Under the pieces are notes generated by a model. It was not told where the DNA came from and made no database searches. It saw only the letters and a program-made list of their open reading frames with translations. DNA of 64,000 bases from an uncultured Acetatifactor sp. (GTDB lineage Bacteria > Bacillota > Clostridia > Lachnospirales > Lachnospiraceae), in assembly GCA_934436245.1 (NCBI GenBank), contig CAKSAM010000003.1:69497-133496 (forward strand), read 5' to 3'. Positions 18,040-26,900 of the stretch are shown piece by piece. The translations under genes were made by a program, and so were the position numbers. The stretch's first letter is position 1. Each line of letters begins with the position of its first letter.

Positions 18040-19146
18040 ATGAAAAAGAAAAATTTATGCAAAACGTTACTGAAAATCATAGGCATTGTGCTGGGGATCC
18101 TCATCCTCGCACTGTTGGCTTACATCGTCTACCTCTATGCCAGTTATTACAGGATTGAGGACAATCAGGAACTGGTGGTGGAGGCACCGGTCGACGATAC
18201 TACCACAGGTGCGGCTGCGGTGCTGGCTACGGATACGGAATATTCCGCAGTGACCTACAACATCGGCTTTGGTGCTTATCTGCCGGATTACAGCTTCTTC
18301 ATGGACGGCGGTACCTCCTCCTGGGCCAAGAGCCCGGAGACCGTACAGTACGCCATAAATGGTGCAGGAGAGCTGGTGAAGTCATTAGACCCGGATTTTG
18401 CGCTGATCCAGGAGATCGATCTGGACTCTACCAGAAGCTATCATACGAATGAATACGAAATGCTGCGTCAGAGCCTGTCCGGGTACACGACGGTATTTGC
18501 TCAGAATTATGATTCTGCTTTCCTGTTTTATCCGTTTACCCAGCCCCACGGCAGCAGCAAATCCGGTCTCGGACTGTTTTCCAGATATCCGGTGACTTCC
18601 GCCCTGCGCAGAAGCTTCCCCATCTCCACTTCCTTCAGCAAGTTCTTCGATCTGGACCGCTGCTACAGCGTCTCCAGGATCCCGGTGGACAATGGCAAGG
18701 AGCTGGTGATCTTCAATCTGCATATGTCCGCTTACGGCAACAGCGATGAGATCCGCAAGGGACAGATTGAGATGCTGTGCAATGATATGGCAAAAGAATA
18801 CGAAGCCGGGAATTACGTCCTCTGCGGTGGCGACTTTAACCACGACCTGAAGGCTTCCGAAGAAGATACGGAGAGCTGCGAATCCTGGGCATTTCCTTTT
18901 CCGAGAACGGAACTGCCGGAGCATTTTGCCTTCTGCCTGGATCTGTTAAGTGCAGAGGAGCAGGAAGCGCTCTGGGACAGCGCCAGAAATGCAGATATGG
19001 AATATGTCCCCGGTGTAACTTATACCGTAACTTTGGACGGATTCATTATCTCCGACAATATCGAATGCCTGTCCTATGAGAATATCAATACCGGCTATTC
19101 CTATTCAGACCATGATCCCGTGAAGGTGGAGTTCGTGTTAAAATAA
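18040..19146 (+). CDS. Membrane-anchored endonuclease/exonuclease/phosphatase (EEP) family protein
   Basis: The 368-residue protein has an N-terminal transmembrane helix or uncleaved signal (about 10-35), then an EEP (DNase I-like) domain outside the membrane. Catalytic motifs are all present: YNIGFG (Asn), QEIDLD (Glu), NLHMSAYG (His), GDFNHD (Asp/Asn) and SDHDPV (Asp-His). The family includes nucleases, sphingomyelinases and inositol phosphatases. Membrane tethering makes a phospholipid or extracellular phosphodiester substrate more likely than DNA repair, but this is inference. Confidence 0.85.
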   Translation: MKKKNLCKTLLKIIGIVLGILILALLAYIVYLYASYYRIEDNQELVVEAPVDDTTTGAAAVLATDTEYSAVTYNIGFGAYLPDYSFFMDGGTSSWAKSPETVQYAINGAGELVKSLDPDFALIQEIDLDSTRSYHTNEYEMLRQSLSGYTTVFAQNYDSAFLFYPFTQPHGSSKSGLGLFSRYPVTSALRRSFPISTSFSKFFDLDRCYSVSRIPVDNGKELVIFNLHMSAYGNSDEIRKGQIEMLCNDMAKEYEAGNYVLCGGDFNHDLKASEEDTESCESWAFPFPRTELPEHFAFCLDLLSAEEQEALWDSARNADMEYVPGVTYTVTLDGFIISDNIECLSYENINTGYSYSDHDPVKVEFVLK

Positions 19147-19167
19147 TGTCAAGATTTGCAAAGTCGA

Positions 19168-19196
19168 TTGACAGTGTTTGTCCTTTTTTGTAGAAT
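19168..19196 (+). promoter_or_regulatory. Promoter of the riboswitch-controlled transporter
   Basis: TTGACA (19168-19173) and TAGAAT (19191-19196) are exactly 17 bp apart. Transcription would begin near 19203, at the 5' edge of the riboswitch. Confidence 0.8.
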
Positions 19197-19207
19197 GAGG
19201 GCACAGT

Positions 19208-19346
19208 TAAGAGGGAGTAGTTCCCGGATGGTTTCTGGTAGAATGGTAACCTGGAATGGTAACCGAATGATACAGGCAGCTGTCCGGAATGATAATCGTC
19301 ATCACGTCCGTCGGACCGGTTATTATTGTAAGCAACGAGACTTTTA
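19208..19346 (+). ncRNA. yybP-ykoY (Mn2+-sensing) riboswitch aptamer
   Basis: The leader contains the hallmark GAGGGAGTAG near its 5' end and AGCAACGAGAC near its 3' end. These correspond to the two conserved loops of the yybP-ykoY family. The closing stem pairs TAAGAG (19208-19213) with CTTTTA (19341-19346). The 3' strand of that stem is also part of the following terminator hairpin, so ligand binding should prevent termination and turn the gene on. The downstream cation exchanger is a typical target. This rests on pattern recognition; a covariance-model search would settle it. Confidence 0.85.
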
Positions 19347-19387
19347 TCGATCATTTTTGATGCGGTAAGAGTCTCTATTTTTATACT
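19337..19387 (+). terminator. Riboswitch-controlled attenuator
   Basis: GAGACTTTTATCGATCA pairs with the complementary arm ending at 19375 and is followed by U-rich sequence. The hairpin shares 19341-19346 with the aptamer closing stem, so the two structures exclude each other. Confidence 0.8.
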
Positions 19388-19444
19388 TTTTTATTTTTAT
19401 ACTTTTTATAAGAATACGTGAGTCACCGCAGGAAAGGACAGCTT

Positions 19445-20362
19445 ATGGAATACATATTGTTACTCGTAGGATTTATACTTCTGATCAAAGGTGCAGACTT
19501 TTTCGTGGAGGGAAGCTCCTCCCTGGCGGGGATCCTGAAGGTCCCCAGCGTCATCATCGGTCTGACCATCGTCGCCATGGGCACCAGCGCGCCGGAGGCT
19601 TCCGTCAGTATCAACGCCGCACTGGCTGGCAGTAATGATATCGCCATCAGTAATGTCGTCGGCTCGAATATCTTCAATGGTCTGGTGGTCGTGGGTATCT
19701 GTGCATTTCTGCACAGTTTTATGCCCCACGGAGAGATCCTGAAACGGGATATGCCGTTAAATATCCTGGTAACCTTCGTATTATGTCTGATGTTTTTAGA
19801 TGGCAGCTTAAGCCGCATTGAAGGTGCTGTCCTGTTGCTGGGCATGATCGTATATCTGGGATTTATGATCTATTCTGCCCGGAAAAACAGAGAAGAGGGC
19901 GAACCCGGCAAGATCCTCTCCCTGCCCCGCAGCCTTTTGTATATTGCCGGAGGTCTGGCTGCCGTTATCTTCGGTGGTGATCTCGTGGTAGATAAAGCCT
20001 GCATCATCGCTACGAATTTCGGTGTCAGCCAGAATTTCATCGGACTGACCATTATCGCCATCGGCACCTCCCTGCCGGAGCTGGTGACCTCTATCGTTGC
20101 CACGAAAAAGGGAGATAGTGGGCTGGCGCTGGGCAATGCCATCGGCTCCAACCTGTTCAACATCCTGTTTATCCTCGGAATGTCTGCGGTGATCAGTCCG
20201 CTGCATGTCCTCGGAGAGTCCGTCATCGACACCGTACTGCTCCTTGGCAGTGCCATTCTGCTCTTCGTATTCGCCCGTACCGGCAGACGCATGACCCGCA
20301 GTGAGGGGGCTGCGTGCGTGCTTCTGTATGTTGCATATACGGCTTACCTCTTCGTGAGGTAA
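19445..20362 (+). CDS. Calcium/sodium antiporter (CaCA/YrbG family)
   Basis: This is a 305-residue inner-membrane exchanger with about ten transmembrane segments arranged as two inverted repeats. The alpha-repeat signatures are present in each half: AMGTSAPEASVS with SNVVGSNIFNGL, and AIGTSLPELVTS with GNAIGSNLFNIL. Family members exchange Na+ for Ca2+. The Mn2+ riboswitch upstream suggests this member may handle Mn2+ or protect from it. The ATG at 19445 follows an AGGAAAGGA region. A strong terminator follows at 20382. Confidence 0.9.
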   Translation: MEYILLLVGFILLIKGADFFVEGSSSLAGILKVPSVIIGLTIVAMGTSAPEASVSINAALAGSNDIAISNVVGSNIFNGLVVVGICAFLHSFMPHGEILKRDMPLNILVTFVLCLMFLDGSLSRIEGAVLLLGMIVYLGFMIYSARKNREEGEPGKILSLPRSLLYIAGGLAAVIFGGDLVVDKACIIATNFGVSQNFIGLTIIAIGTSLPELVTSIVATKKGDSGLALGNAIGSNLFNILFILGMSAVISPLHVLGESVIDTVLLLGSAILLFVFARTGRRMTRSEGAACVLLYVAYTAYLFVR

Positions 20363-20381
20363 CAGTGCGGCTATAGACGCA

Positions 20382-20418
20382 CACAAAAAGCGCACCTGGG
20401 GGAGGTGCGCTTTTTGTG
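20382..20418. terminator. Bidirectional terminator between transporter and toxin genes
   Basis: Perfect 16-bp arms (20382-20397 and 20403-20418) with a GGGGG loop and T/A runs on both sides serve the plus-strand transporter and the minus-strand toxin gene. Confidence 0.92.
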
Positions 20419-20745
20419 CTAATATGTTCTTTCTAAAATCAATTTCGGTTTTGCATCTACCAACATATGTAATACTCTCAGTACATATACTTTCTTCGCT
20501 GATTCATCAATATAAAAGTATATTTTGTATCTTCGGTAATAGCATTTGCGAATTCCCTTTATTGCAAGTTCTTTATCGTCATCCAATGCATACGCTTCCG
20601 GCATAAATTCAAGTTTGGCAATTGTCTTATAAAATCCTCTTGCCAATTGCAATGCCGTTTCCGGTGCTTTTTTAGCAAATGCTATATAGTCTGTATTAGC
20701 ACAAATATCCTCTTCCGCCTTGGGAAGAATTTGCACTTTATACAT
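20419..20745 (-). CDS. RelE/ParE-family toxin
   Basis: The 108-residue protein has the RelE/ParE layout. It starts YKVQILPKAEEDI, has a long helical pair including TALQLARGFYKTIAKLE, and ends with beta strands GIRKCYYRRYKIYFYID and KKVYVLRVLH. RelE-type toxins cleave mRNA on the ribosome and ParE types poison gyrase; sequence alone does not distinguish them here. Its ATG shares one base with the stop of the 56-codon upstream gene (TAATG), as in toxin-antitoxin pairs. Confidence 0.85.
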   Translation of the reverse strand: MYKVQILPKAEEDICANTDYIAFAKKAPETALQLARGFYKTIAKLEFMPEAYALDDDKELAIKGIRKCYYRRYKIYFYIDESAKKVYVLRVLHMLVDAKPKLILERTY

Positions 20746-20915
20746 TATTTTCCGTTATACCTACTTTCCAACTCTGCGAAAAAAACTTTGTAATCTCTAC
20801 CTTTTCCGTTCAACATATCTTGATAGCTATCCATTACTTTCTGGCGAACTACATTATTATCTACTTTGCTATCCGAATCGACAATATGTCTGTTCCCTTG
20901 AGCCATTACTTCCAT
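20745..20915 (-). CDS. Small antitoxin-like protein (56 aa) paired with RelE/ParE toxin
   Basis: This short gene begins MEVMAQGNRHIVDSDSKVDN and ends AELESRYNGK. GGAGG lies 9 bp before the ATG, and a good promoter is at 20990-21018. Its stop overlaps the toxin start by one base. The size, position and coupling argue for an antitoxin, but I cannot assign it to a known antitoxin family. An alternative start is the internal ATG at 20906. Confidence 0.75.
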   Translation of the reverse strand: MEVMAQGNRHIVDSDSKVDNNVVRQKVMDSYQDMLNGKGRDYKVFFAELESRYNGK

Positions 20916-20989
20916 AGCCTACATCCTCCTTACCTTAAAATCAAATCCGATCTAATATGTTCAACGGTATTCTCACACATTCCGATTTT

Positions 20990-21018
20990 ATTATATCCGA
21001 CTCTTCACGTTTAATCAA
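20990..21018 (-). promoter_or_regulatory. Promoter of the toxin-antitoxin pair
   Basis: TTGATT (21013-21018) and TATAAT (20990-20995) on the minus strand are 17 bp apart. Confidence 0.65.
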
Positions 21019-21052
21019 CATATAATCACTGAATTCAAAGCTCATGTAATAC

Positions 21053-21082
21053 AAAAGAGCACTCCCACATGGGAATGCTCTT
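21053..21082 (-). terminator. Intrinsic terminator after the bioY / DUF1284 unit
   Basis: A hairpin between AAGAGCATTCCCA and TGGGAGTGCTCTT, followed by a T run on the minus strand, lies just after the DUF1284 stop. Confidence 0.88.
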
Positions 21083-21084
21083 CA

Positions 21085-21474
21085 TTATTTGTGGCAGATA
21101 TCTCTCCACTGGCAGTCGCCGCAGATGACCTTGCCATATCCCGGCTGCAGAATCTTCTCTTCTACGATCCGCTCAAATTCCGCAAAAGTCATTTCCTGGC
21201 CTGCTTTTAATCCGGTGTATTTCAATACACCCGCATCATACCGGTCTACCTTCTCCGCAGACTCGCAGCTGCCACCCTTATTATGGGGGCAGGCGCTGCA
21301 GATCTCATCCGTCGCTCCGACCAGCTGCAGGGATGCCGGTCCATTTTTCCCCAGAAGCCATTCTTTCACTTCCGCCATATGCTTAGTGAAACCCTCACTG
21401 TATCCCTTCCCTTCGAAAAAATACAGGCACATGCCGTGGTGCGGACGGATCCGGTAAGTTGTCGTTACTTCCAT
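21085..21474 (-). CDS. DUF1284 family protein
   Basis: The 129-residue protein begins with YRIRPHHGMCLYFFEGKGYS, the DUF1284 hallmark. It carries cysteines in ICSACPHNKGGSC and ICGDCQWRDIC that look like a metal or Fe-S site. Function is unknown. The ATG at 21474 is 14 bp after the bioY stop, with AAGGA inside the bioY end, so it is co-transcribed with bioY and shares its BirA control. The longer frame reading through bioY is a shadow. Confidence 0.85.
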   Translation of the reverse strand: MEVTTTYRIRPHHGMCLYFFEGKGYSEGFTKHMAEVKEWLLGKNGPASLQLVGATDEICSACPHNKGGSCESAEKVDRYDAGVLKYTGLKAGQEMTFAEFERIVEEKILQPGYGKVICGDCQWRDICHK

Positions 21475-21488
21475 ATCCGGTGTATCCT

Positions 21489-22055
21489 TTAGTCCTGTCC
21501 GTTCAGCTTCAGAGCCTTGGACAGTCTCTTGCTCAGTGTCAGTGCCAGTACGATCTTCACCAGATCCGGAATGATGAAAGGAATTACACACCAACCCAGT
21601 ACAGTAACCAGACCGACAGCTTCTGAATTCTGCGCATATACAACCATGAACCACACAGTTCCGATAGCATAGCACACGATCAGACCCAGTACCATGGAGA
21701 TACCCAGCACCCATGTCTTGCGTCCGAACAGCTTCTCGATCAGCCACATCAGCAGTGCTGAGAATAAAAATCCGATAATGTAACCGCCGGTGTTGCCAAG
21801 TAACTGACCGATACCACCAGAAAATCCCGCAAATACAGGAATGCCTACCGCACCCAGTAAAATATAGATCAATACCGCAAGGCTTCCTCTCTTGCCGCCC
21901 AGTACGCCGACTGCCAGGAATACTGCGAAGGTCTGTAACGTAAAGGGAACCGTCATCGGGATGGAGATCCAGGAGCAGATAGCGATCAGAACCGCAAATA
22001 CCGCAATATACACCATGTCATAAGTCTTGCTGCGAGTTGTTGTCTGTGTTGTCAT
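21489..22055 (-). CDS. bioY: Biotin transporter substrate-binding subunit BioY
   Basis: BioY is the S-component of biotin ECF transporters. The 188-residue membrane protein has about six hydrophobic helices. Family stretches are YIAVFAVLIAICSWISIP near the start, GKRGSLAVLIYILLGAVGIPVFAGFSGG (in parts) and GNTGGYIIGF. The BirA operator over its promoter confirms the biotin link. No ECF ATPase or T-component lies nearby, so it would use a shared energising module or act alone. Confidence 0.95.
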   Translation of the reverse strand: MTTQTTTRSKTYDMVYIAVFAVLIAICSWISIPMTVPFTLQTFAVFLAVGVLGGKRGSLAVLIYILLGAVGIPVFAGFSGGIGQLLGNTGGYIIGFLFSALLMWLIEKLFGRKTWVLGISMVLGLIVCYAIGTVWFMVVYAQNSEAVGLVTVLGWCVIPFIIPDLVKIVLALTLSKRLSKALKLNGQD

Positions 22056-22105
22056 AATAAAAAACCATGCCTTTCTGTCAGATGTCTTTTTTAAAAACCT
22101 CTGTC

Positions 22106-22134
22106 AGAATAGCATGGTGGTTTTTAATTGTCAA
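22106..22134 (-). promoter_or_regulatory. Promoter of bioY
   Basis: TTGACA (22129-22134) and TATTCT (22106-22111) on the minus strand are 17 bp apart. The -35 lies inside the downstream half of the BirA site. Confidence 0.75.
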
Positions 22135-22160
22135 CCATTTTTATAAAATAGTTAACAATT
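22126..22160. promoter_or_regulatory. BirA operator
   Basis: AATTGTCAAC and GTTAACAATT are near-perfect inverted 10-mers separated by 15 bp, the arrangement expected for biotin-protein-ligase repressor sites. It overlaps the bioY -35, so biotin-loaded BirA would block transcription. Confidence 0.88.
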
Positions 22161-22175
22161 AAGTGGATTCTCTGG

Positions 22176-23753
22176 TCAGGACTGCTTCATCGTCTTCTTA
22201 TTCCGGTACATATCCTCATCTGCACGCTCACGCACCTTCTCCGGATCTGTATCATCCGCCGTGAATACAGCATACCCACAGGCAATTCCCACCGGAACGG
22301 GGATGATGTTCTTGTGATTCAAGATCTCTACATCCTGGTGGATCTTATGCATCACACGTTCTATCTTAAAATGTCTTCCCTTAGGAATGATACAACAGAA
22401 TTCATCCCCACCAATGCGATAGCATTTCCCATAGCGTTCAAAATTGTCCTCTATGATATGTGCCGCATTGATAATATACTCGTCTCCAGCCCTATGCCCA
22501 TATTGATCGTTACACTGCTTAAGATTGTTCAGGTCAAAGGTCACTATGACATACCCTTCAAAATCCTTCTCGTTTTTCACAAAATAATCATAAGCATTTC
22601 GATTGTACATGCCTGTCATGGAATCATTCAGGGCAAACTGTTCCAGCTCCTCTACCCTACGGCCTTTTTTCAGCCGGGCCACTGTCTGTCTGGCGGATTC
22701 TATGCCCAGCACCACAATAAAGAGCAAGAAAGAGCTTCTGCCAAATAAACCTACAACATTGCCGGATTTATAATAGCCACCCACTTCTATAATCGTAGCA
22801 AAAAATACAAGCAGCAGTGCTCCTACACATGCCTTCAGTCTCTGATCCAGCTGCCTTCTGGCAATTTTGCTACAGATGACCACCAGCAGGTATAGAATCG
22901 TCAGAATGATCAACACATGCGTCATCCACAGGCTTCTCCGGAACTCATATATCTCTGCCGCATTCAATATATGCGTCAGCACAATCAATGCCAGATTGGC
23001 ATTACAGATAATTCTCCAAAACAGGTCATCCCTGATCTCCAGAAAGCTCTTCACAAACAGGATAAAGGACATCGGCAACAGCATGAGCGTAGCAAATGCC
23101 AGATAAGAGCATCCCTGCCTGTTGGCCAGGAGCAGCGTTGCCACATCCGTCTCATTGGCCGACCATGTCCCCAGCAGGATCGAAAAAATACCCAGATACA
23201 ATAATGTTCCGTCGATCCGGCTGCCGCTGCGGATAACGATCCAATAAATACTAATATACAAGCCTACCAGTATCACCATCATGCTGATGAGAAAGGCAGG
23301 CATTGCCCTGCGCATCACCCCAAGATAGATATTAAAGCCGCTACCGATATAAAACGTCTTCTGCTGACCTGCCGCTTCCGGATAACAGGGTGTGAACTGT
23401 ACCTGCAAGCTGCTCGCATTACTTGAAAACCTGACAATATTCCAGGTCCAGCCCGGAGTATTTCCCCATATACCGGGCACAGCATCCAGCCGGTAGATCA
23501 GCTTTCCATCTGCATACACCGCAATCTGCTGATGCGCCGAGTAGAACGCGATCGAGTTCGTCTCACCATCATTTTGATCCAATATAAAATCATACAGTTC
23601 CCTGCCGTCATCCATGATGCGGACTGCGTCCGGCGTACACTCCTGCAATGACCTTACCTCCGGCGCACTGCCTGAGGTGCAGATCATGCACAGAAGCACC
23701 ATGGCAAATACAACCGATACGATTATAATAAGCTTTCCCTGTTCCTTCTCCAT
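22176..23753 (-). CDS. Membrane diguanylate cyclase (7TM-like sensor plus GGDEF)
   Basis: The 525-residue protein should make cyclic di-GMP. It starts with a signal/TM helix (about 8-25), then an extracytoplasmic domain, and then about seven to eight membrane helices, resembling 7TMR-DISM sensors. A GGDEF domain follows (about 365-520). The catalytic motif is intact (RIGGDEF), and NDSMTGMYNRNAYD marks the domain start. The RxxD inhibitory site normally nine residues before GGDEF is absent, so product inhibition is not expected at that site. The start at 23753 follows AGGGAAATA; M1 at 23840 would lie at the promoter. Confidence 0.9.
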   Translation of the reverse strand: MEKEQGKLIIIVSVVFAMVLLCMICTSGSAPEVRSLQECTPDAVRIMDDGRELYDFILDQNDGETNSIAFYSAHQQIAVYADGKLIYRLDAVPGIWGNTPGWTWNIVRFSSNASSLQVQFTPCYPEAAGQQKTFYIGSGFNIYLGVMRRAMPAFLISMMVILVGLYISIYWIVIRSGSRIDGTLLYLGIFSILLGTWSANETDVATLLLANRQGCSYLAFATLMLLPMSFILFVKSFLEIRDDLFWRIICNANLALIVLTHILNAAEIYEFRRSLWMTHVLIILTILYLLVVICSKIARRQLDQRLKACVGALLLVFFATIIEVGGYYKSGNVVGLFGRSSFLLFIVVLGIESARQTVARLKKGRRVEELEQFALNDSMTGMYNRNAYDYFVKNEKDFEGYVIVTFDLNNLKQCNDQYGHRAGDEYIINAAHIIEDNFERYGKCYRIGGDEFCCIIPKGRHFKIERVMHKIHQDVEILNHKNIIPVPVGIACGYAVFTADDTDPEKVRERADEDMYRNKKTMKQS

Positions 23754-23808
23754 TATTTCCCTCAATATCCAACGTAATTCAACGTACTGCTTGGTACTAT
23801 TTGGTACT

Positions 23809-23837
23809 ATGGTACTAATTTTCTTATTATTTGTCAA
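23809..23837 (-). promoter_or_regulatory. Promoter of the GGDEF gene with tandem GGTACTAT repeats
   Basis: TTGACA (23832-23837) and TACCAT (23809-23814) on the minus strand are 17 bp apart. Two identical copies of TTGGTACTAT (23791-23800 and 23801-23810) and a third partial copy cover the -10 and start region, suggesting a repeated operator. Confidence 0.5.
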
Positions 23838-23937
23838 CACAGAGTCGTATCTATCTCACGTTTGAAAATATTGTAATTCTGCCGCCTCTCCATGTTGACC
23901 CATTCGTTTTGCCAGTTCCATACTTCTCGGATAAGCA

Positions 23938-26900
23938 TTATACCGTTGTGATCATACTCACGAATTCTTCTCCTGTAAATTCTCTGCCGGTCAACAATTC
24001 CCGGGCAATCTTCTCAATACAGTGCTGATATTTCTGTATAATCTCAGTAGCATACTGATCTCCCTGTCTGAGAAGGTCTTCCGGCTTTGTAACTCCGATC
24101 TCGCACATTCCGTACAGATTCAGCATGTTATCCGCAATTTTTTTTGCTCTCTCATAATCAGAAATGCAGCCTTCATCACAGCTGCCGCAGAATACTCTTT
24201 CCGCACAACGCCCTGCCAGCAGAATAGCAATCTCATTTTGCAGTTCTTCCTCCGTCCGGTTACGACCGTTCTCCTTCAGAGATACTCTGCCCAGGCTGAA
24301 TGCCCTGCTCTTGATACTGATCTTCTCTATCTCCATGGCAGAATGCAGTTCGTAGATGGCAATGGCATGTCCCAGTTCATGATATGCGGTGCGAAGCCTG
24401 CTCTCTTCACTGATTTTTTTAGGATCATGCAGACGGATTCCCACAGAATTGGTCTCGATCAATTCTCCGATCTCCGGAATATCACACACTTCAATACGAT
24501 TGTAGTTTTCCTTGGTATACTCACGCTCCGAGCGATTGGCTATAATGCGTGAGATCAACTGCTCTACAAACCTTCCGTTTCCGAATTTCGGCATTTCACA
24601 GAAATACTCCATAATATCCCCGACCTTCGGGTAGACTTCCTCTGCCACCACAAAACCGGCTTCTTCCATCTGCTTTTTAAAGATTCTGATCAATTCCTCC
24701 GTATTATAATCTTCAAACCGGAATGTGTAACCGATTCTGGACGGAATTCCCGGATTCATTTCCAGAAAATTTCTCATCTCAGCAGGATATCCTGCAAAAA
24801 CGAAAATAGTATCTTCCTTATGGTCCACCATTGCCGTCAGAATCGTCTCCACTGCCTCTCTTCCGGCCTCTCCGGCTTCCGCAAGTGCATAAGCCTCATC
24901 AATAAATAGTACACCGCCAATCGCTTTATTGATGAGTTCGTTTACCTGTTTTGCGGTCTCACCACCAAAGGGATTGATGATATCCTTGCGCTCTGCAGCC
25001 ACCAGCCGGTTCGTCTTCAATACCCCCAGAGAATACAGGTCATTTGCGATCATCTTTGCCACTGTAGTCTTACCGGTTCCCGGATTGCCCATAAACAGCA
25101 TATGCATAAAAGGCTCCGGCATTTTTTTCATTCCCATTTCTTTTATGGCATGAAAATACTTCACCTGGGTACGGAATTTTTCCAACTGCTTTTTCACACT
25201 CTCCAGGCCGATCATATTTTCAATCGTCGGTTCGTTCTTGGCAGGCATTACGTCCAGAAAATGCTTCTTATACAAGATTTTAGGCAGCTCGGCCTTTTCT
25301 TTTCCGTATTTTTTCACCAGTTCATAATATTCCTTGGACCAGCTGCCCTGCACCTCCTGCAGCAGATTTGCCACATCCCTGCCGTTTCCGAAAAATTCCT
25401 GCAATTTACGGGCTTCCAGGCACTCCTCCAGTGTCTCCTCCGCAGATTCATCCAACGTAAATCCGCTCTGTCTGCACTGCTGCTCAAAAATCTGTTTCAA
25501 CTCTTCCACGCTGAAGTCTTCAAATCTGATTTTATAGGCAATACGGCTGCTGAGACCACTGTTTTTCTTCATCAGTTCTTCCATTTTGTCCTCGTAGCCC
25601 GCCAGGATCACCACCAGACGATCCTGATAATTTAACATCTCCTGAATCAGAATATTCAAAGCCTCTGCAGCGCTTTCCGTACCGTTTGCCAGCCCATACG
25701 CCTCATCTATGATCAACACCCCATCCAATGCCTGTTGTATTTTACTTCTTACTTTTGCGCTGGTACCGTTTTTATAGACAGAAGTCAGATCTCCTACCGT
25801 TGCCTCTACACATTTTCTGGTCTTCAGTACACCGCACTGCCACAGCAGTTCCGCCGTCAGCCTTGCCACCGTCGTTTTCCCGGTTCCGGGATTTCCATAA
25901 AACATCATGTGATAAGATCCTTTTTTTGCATTTTCCGGATCCGCCAGTTGTTTTTTATAAATCCCGTCAAAGGTCTCCTTGACACTCTGCAGACCTGTCA
26001 AAGCGTTCAATTTTGACAGGACATCCTCCGCCGTGCGGATTTCCTTCCGGTATCTGGGAATACATTTTGCCGTAAGTACATCCGGCTTCTCTTCTGCACA
26101 GTGCCTGCTGAAATGTAGCGCATACACACGGTTTACCGCATCTTCGGCAAATGCCACTCCCTTCAGTTCTGCCCTCTGGTAGATCGTATGCACATATCTC
26201 GTAAATTCTTCCTCAAAATCCGGTGCCAGTGTAAAGGACGAACTGTGAAATTCGTATAGTGCCATCTTCAGTGCCTGTTCCATGGTAATTTCCGGGATAC
26301 AGATCTTATGACTGAAAATACGATAATTTAATTCATTATTTTTTAAAAAGCTATCCTTGTAAACGTACTCGCTCATGCTGACGATCAACGCTACCTCCGG
26401 ATGCTTTTTGGTAAAGTCCACAACATGGTTCCAGAAATTCCTGTATTTCGTTGCTTTCTTTACGGATTCTTCCCTTGCAGCCCCGGTTCCGGCATCTTCA
26501 TTCAAAAATGGCTGCGGCTGACAATCACAGATATGGATCGTATCGCACTGTTCCCATCTGGCATCAAAATTCCCTGCAACACGGCCTTTCACTCCGGTGT
26601 CAAAGCTTTCGATGGCCTCTTTTTCCTCCACCACATAATTTATTGTATGCGTTCCCCGGAAAAAATCCGACAACTTATTTGCAAATTTCATGATCTGCTC
26701 CGCATCTTCCCCATACAGCAGCAGATTATAGTAGGTGCCCATGATTTCCGGATGTCTGACACAGGTTTCAACCTTTGTGCGCTGATATCTGAACGTAACA
26801 TACTCAGTAATTGTGGGATAATATTTTTCTGAAATATGAAATTCCCTTGCCTCTTCCAGGACCGCACCCACATATTGCTCTGCACTCCCGGCAAGAAACG

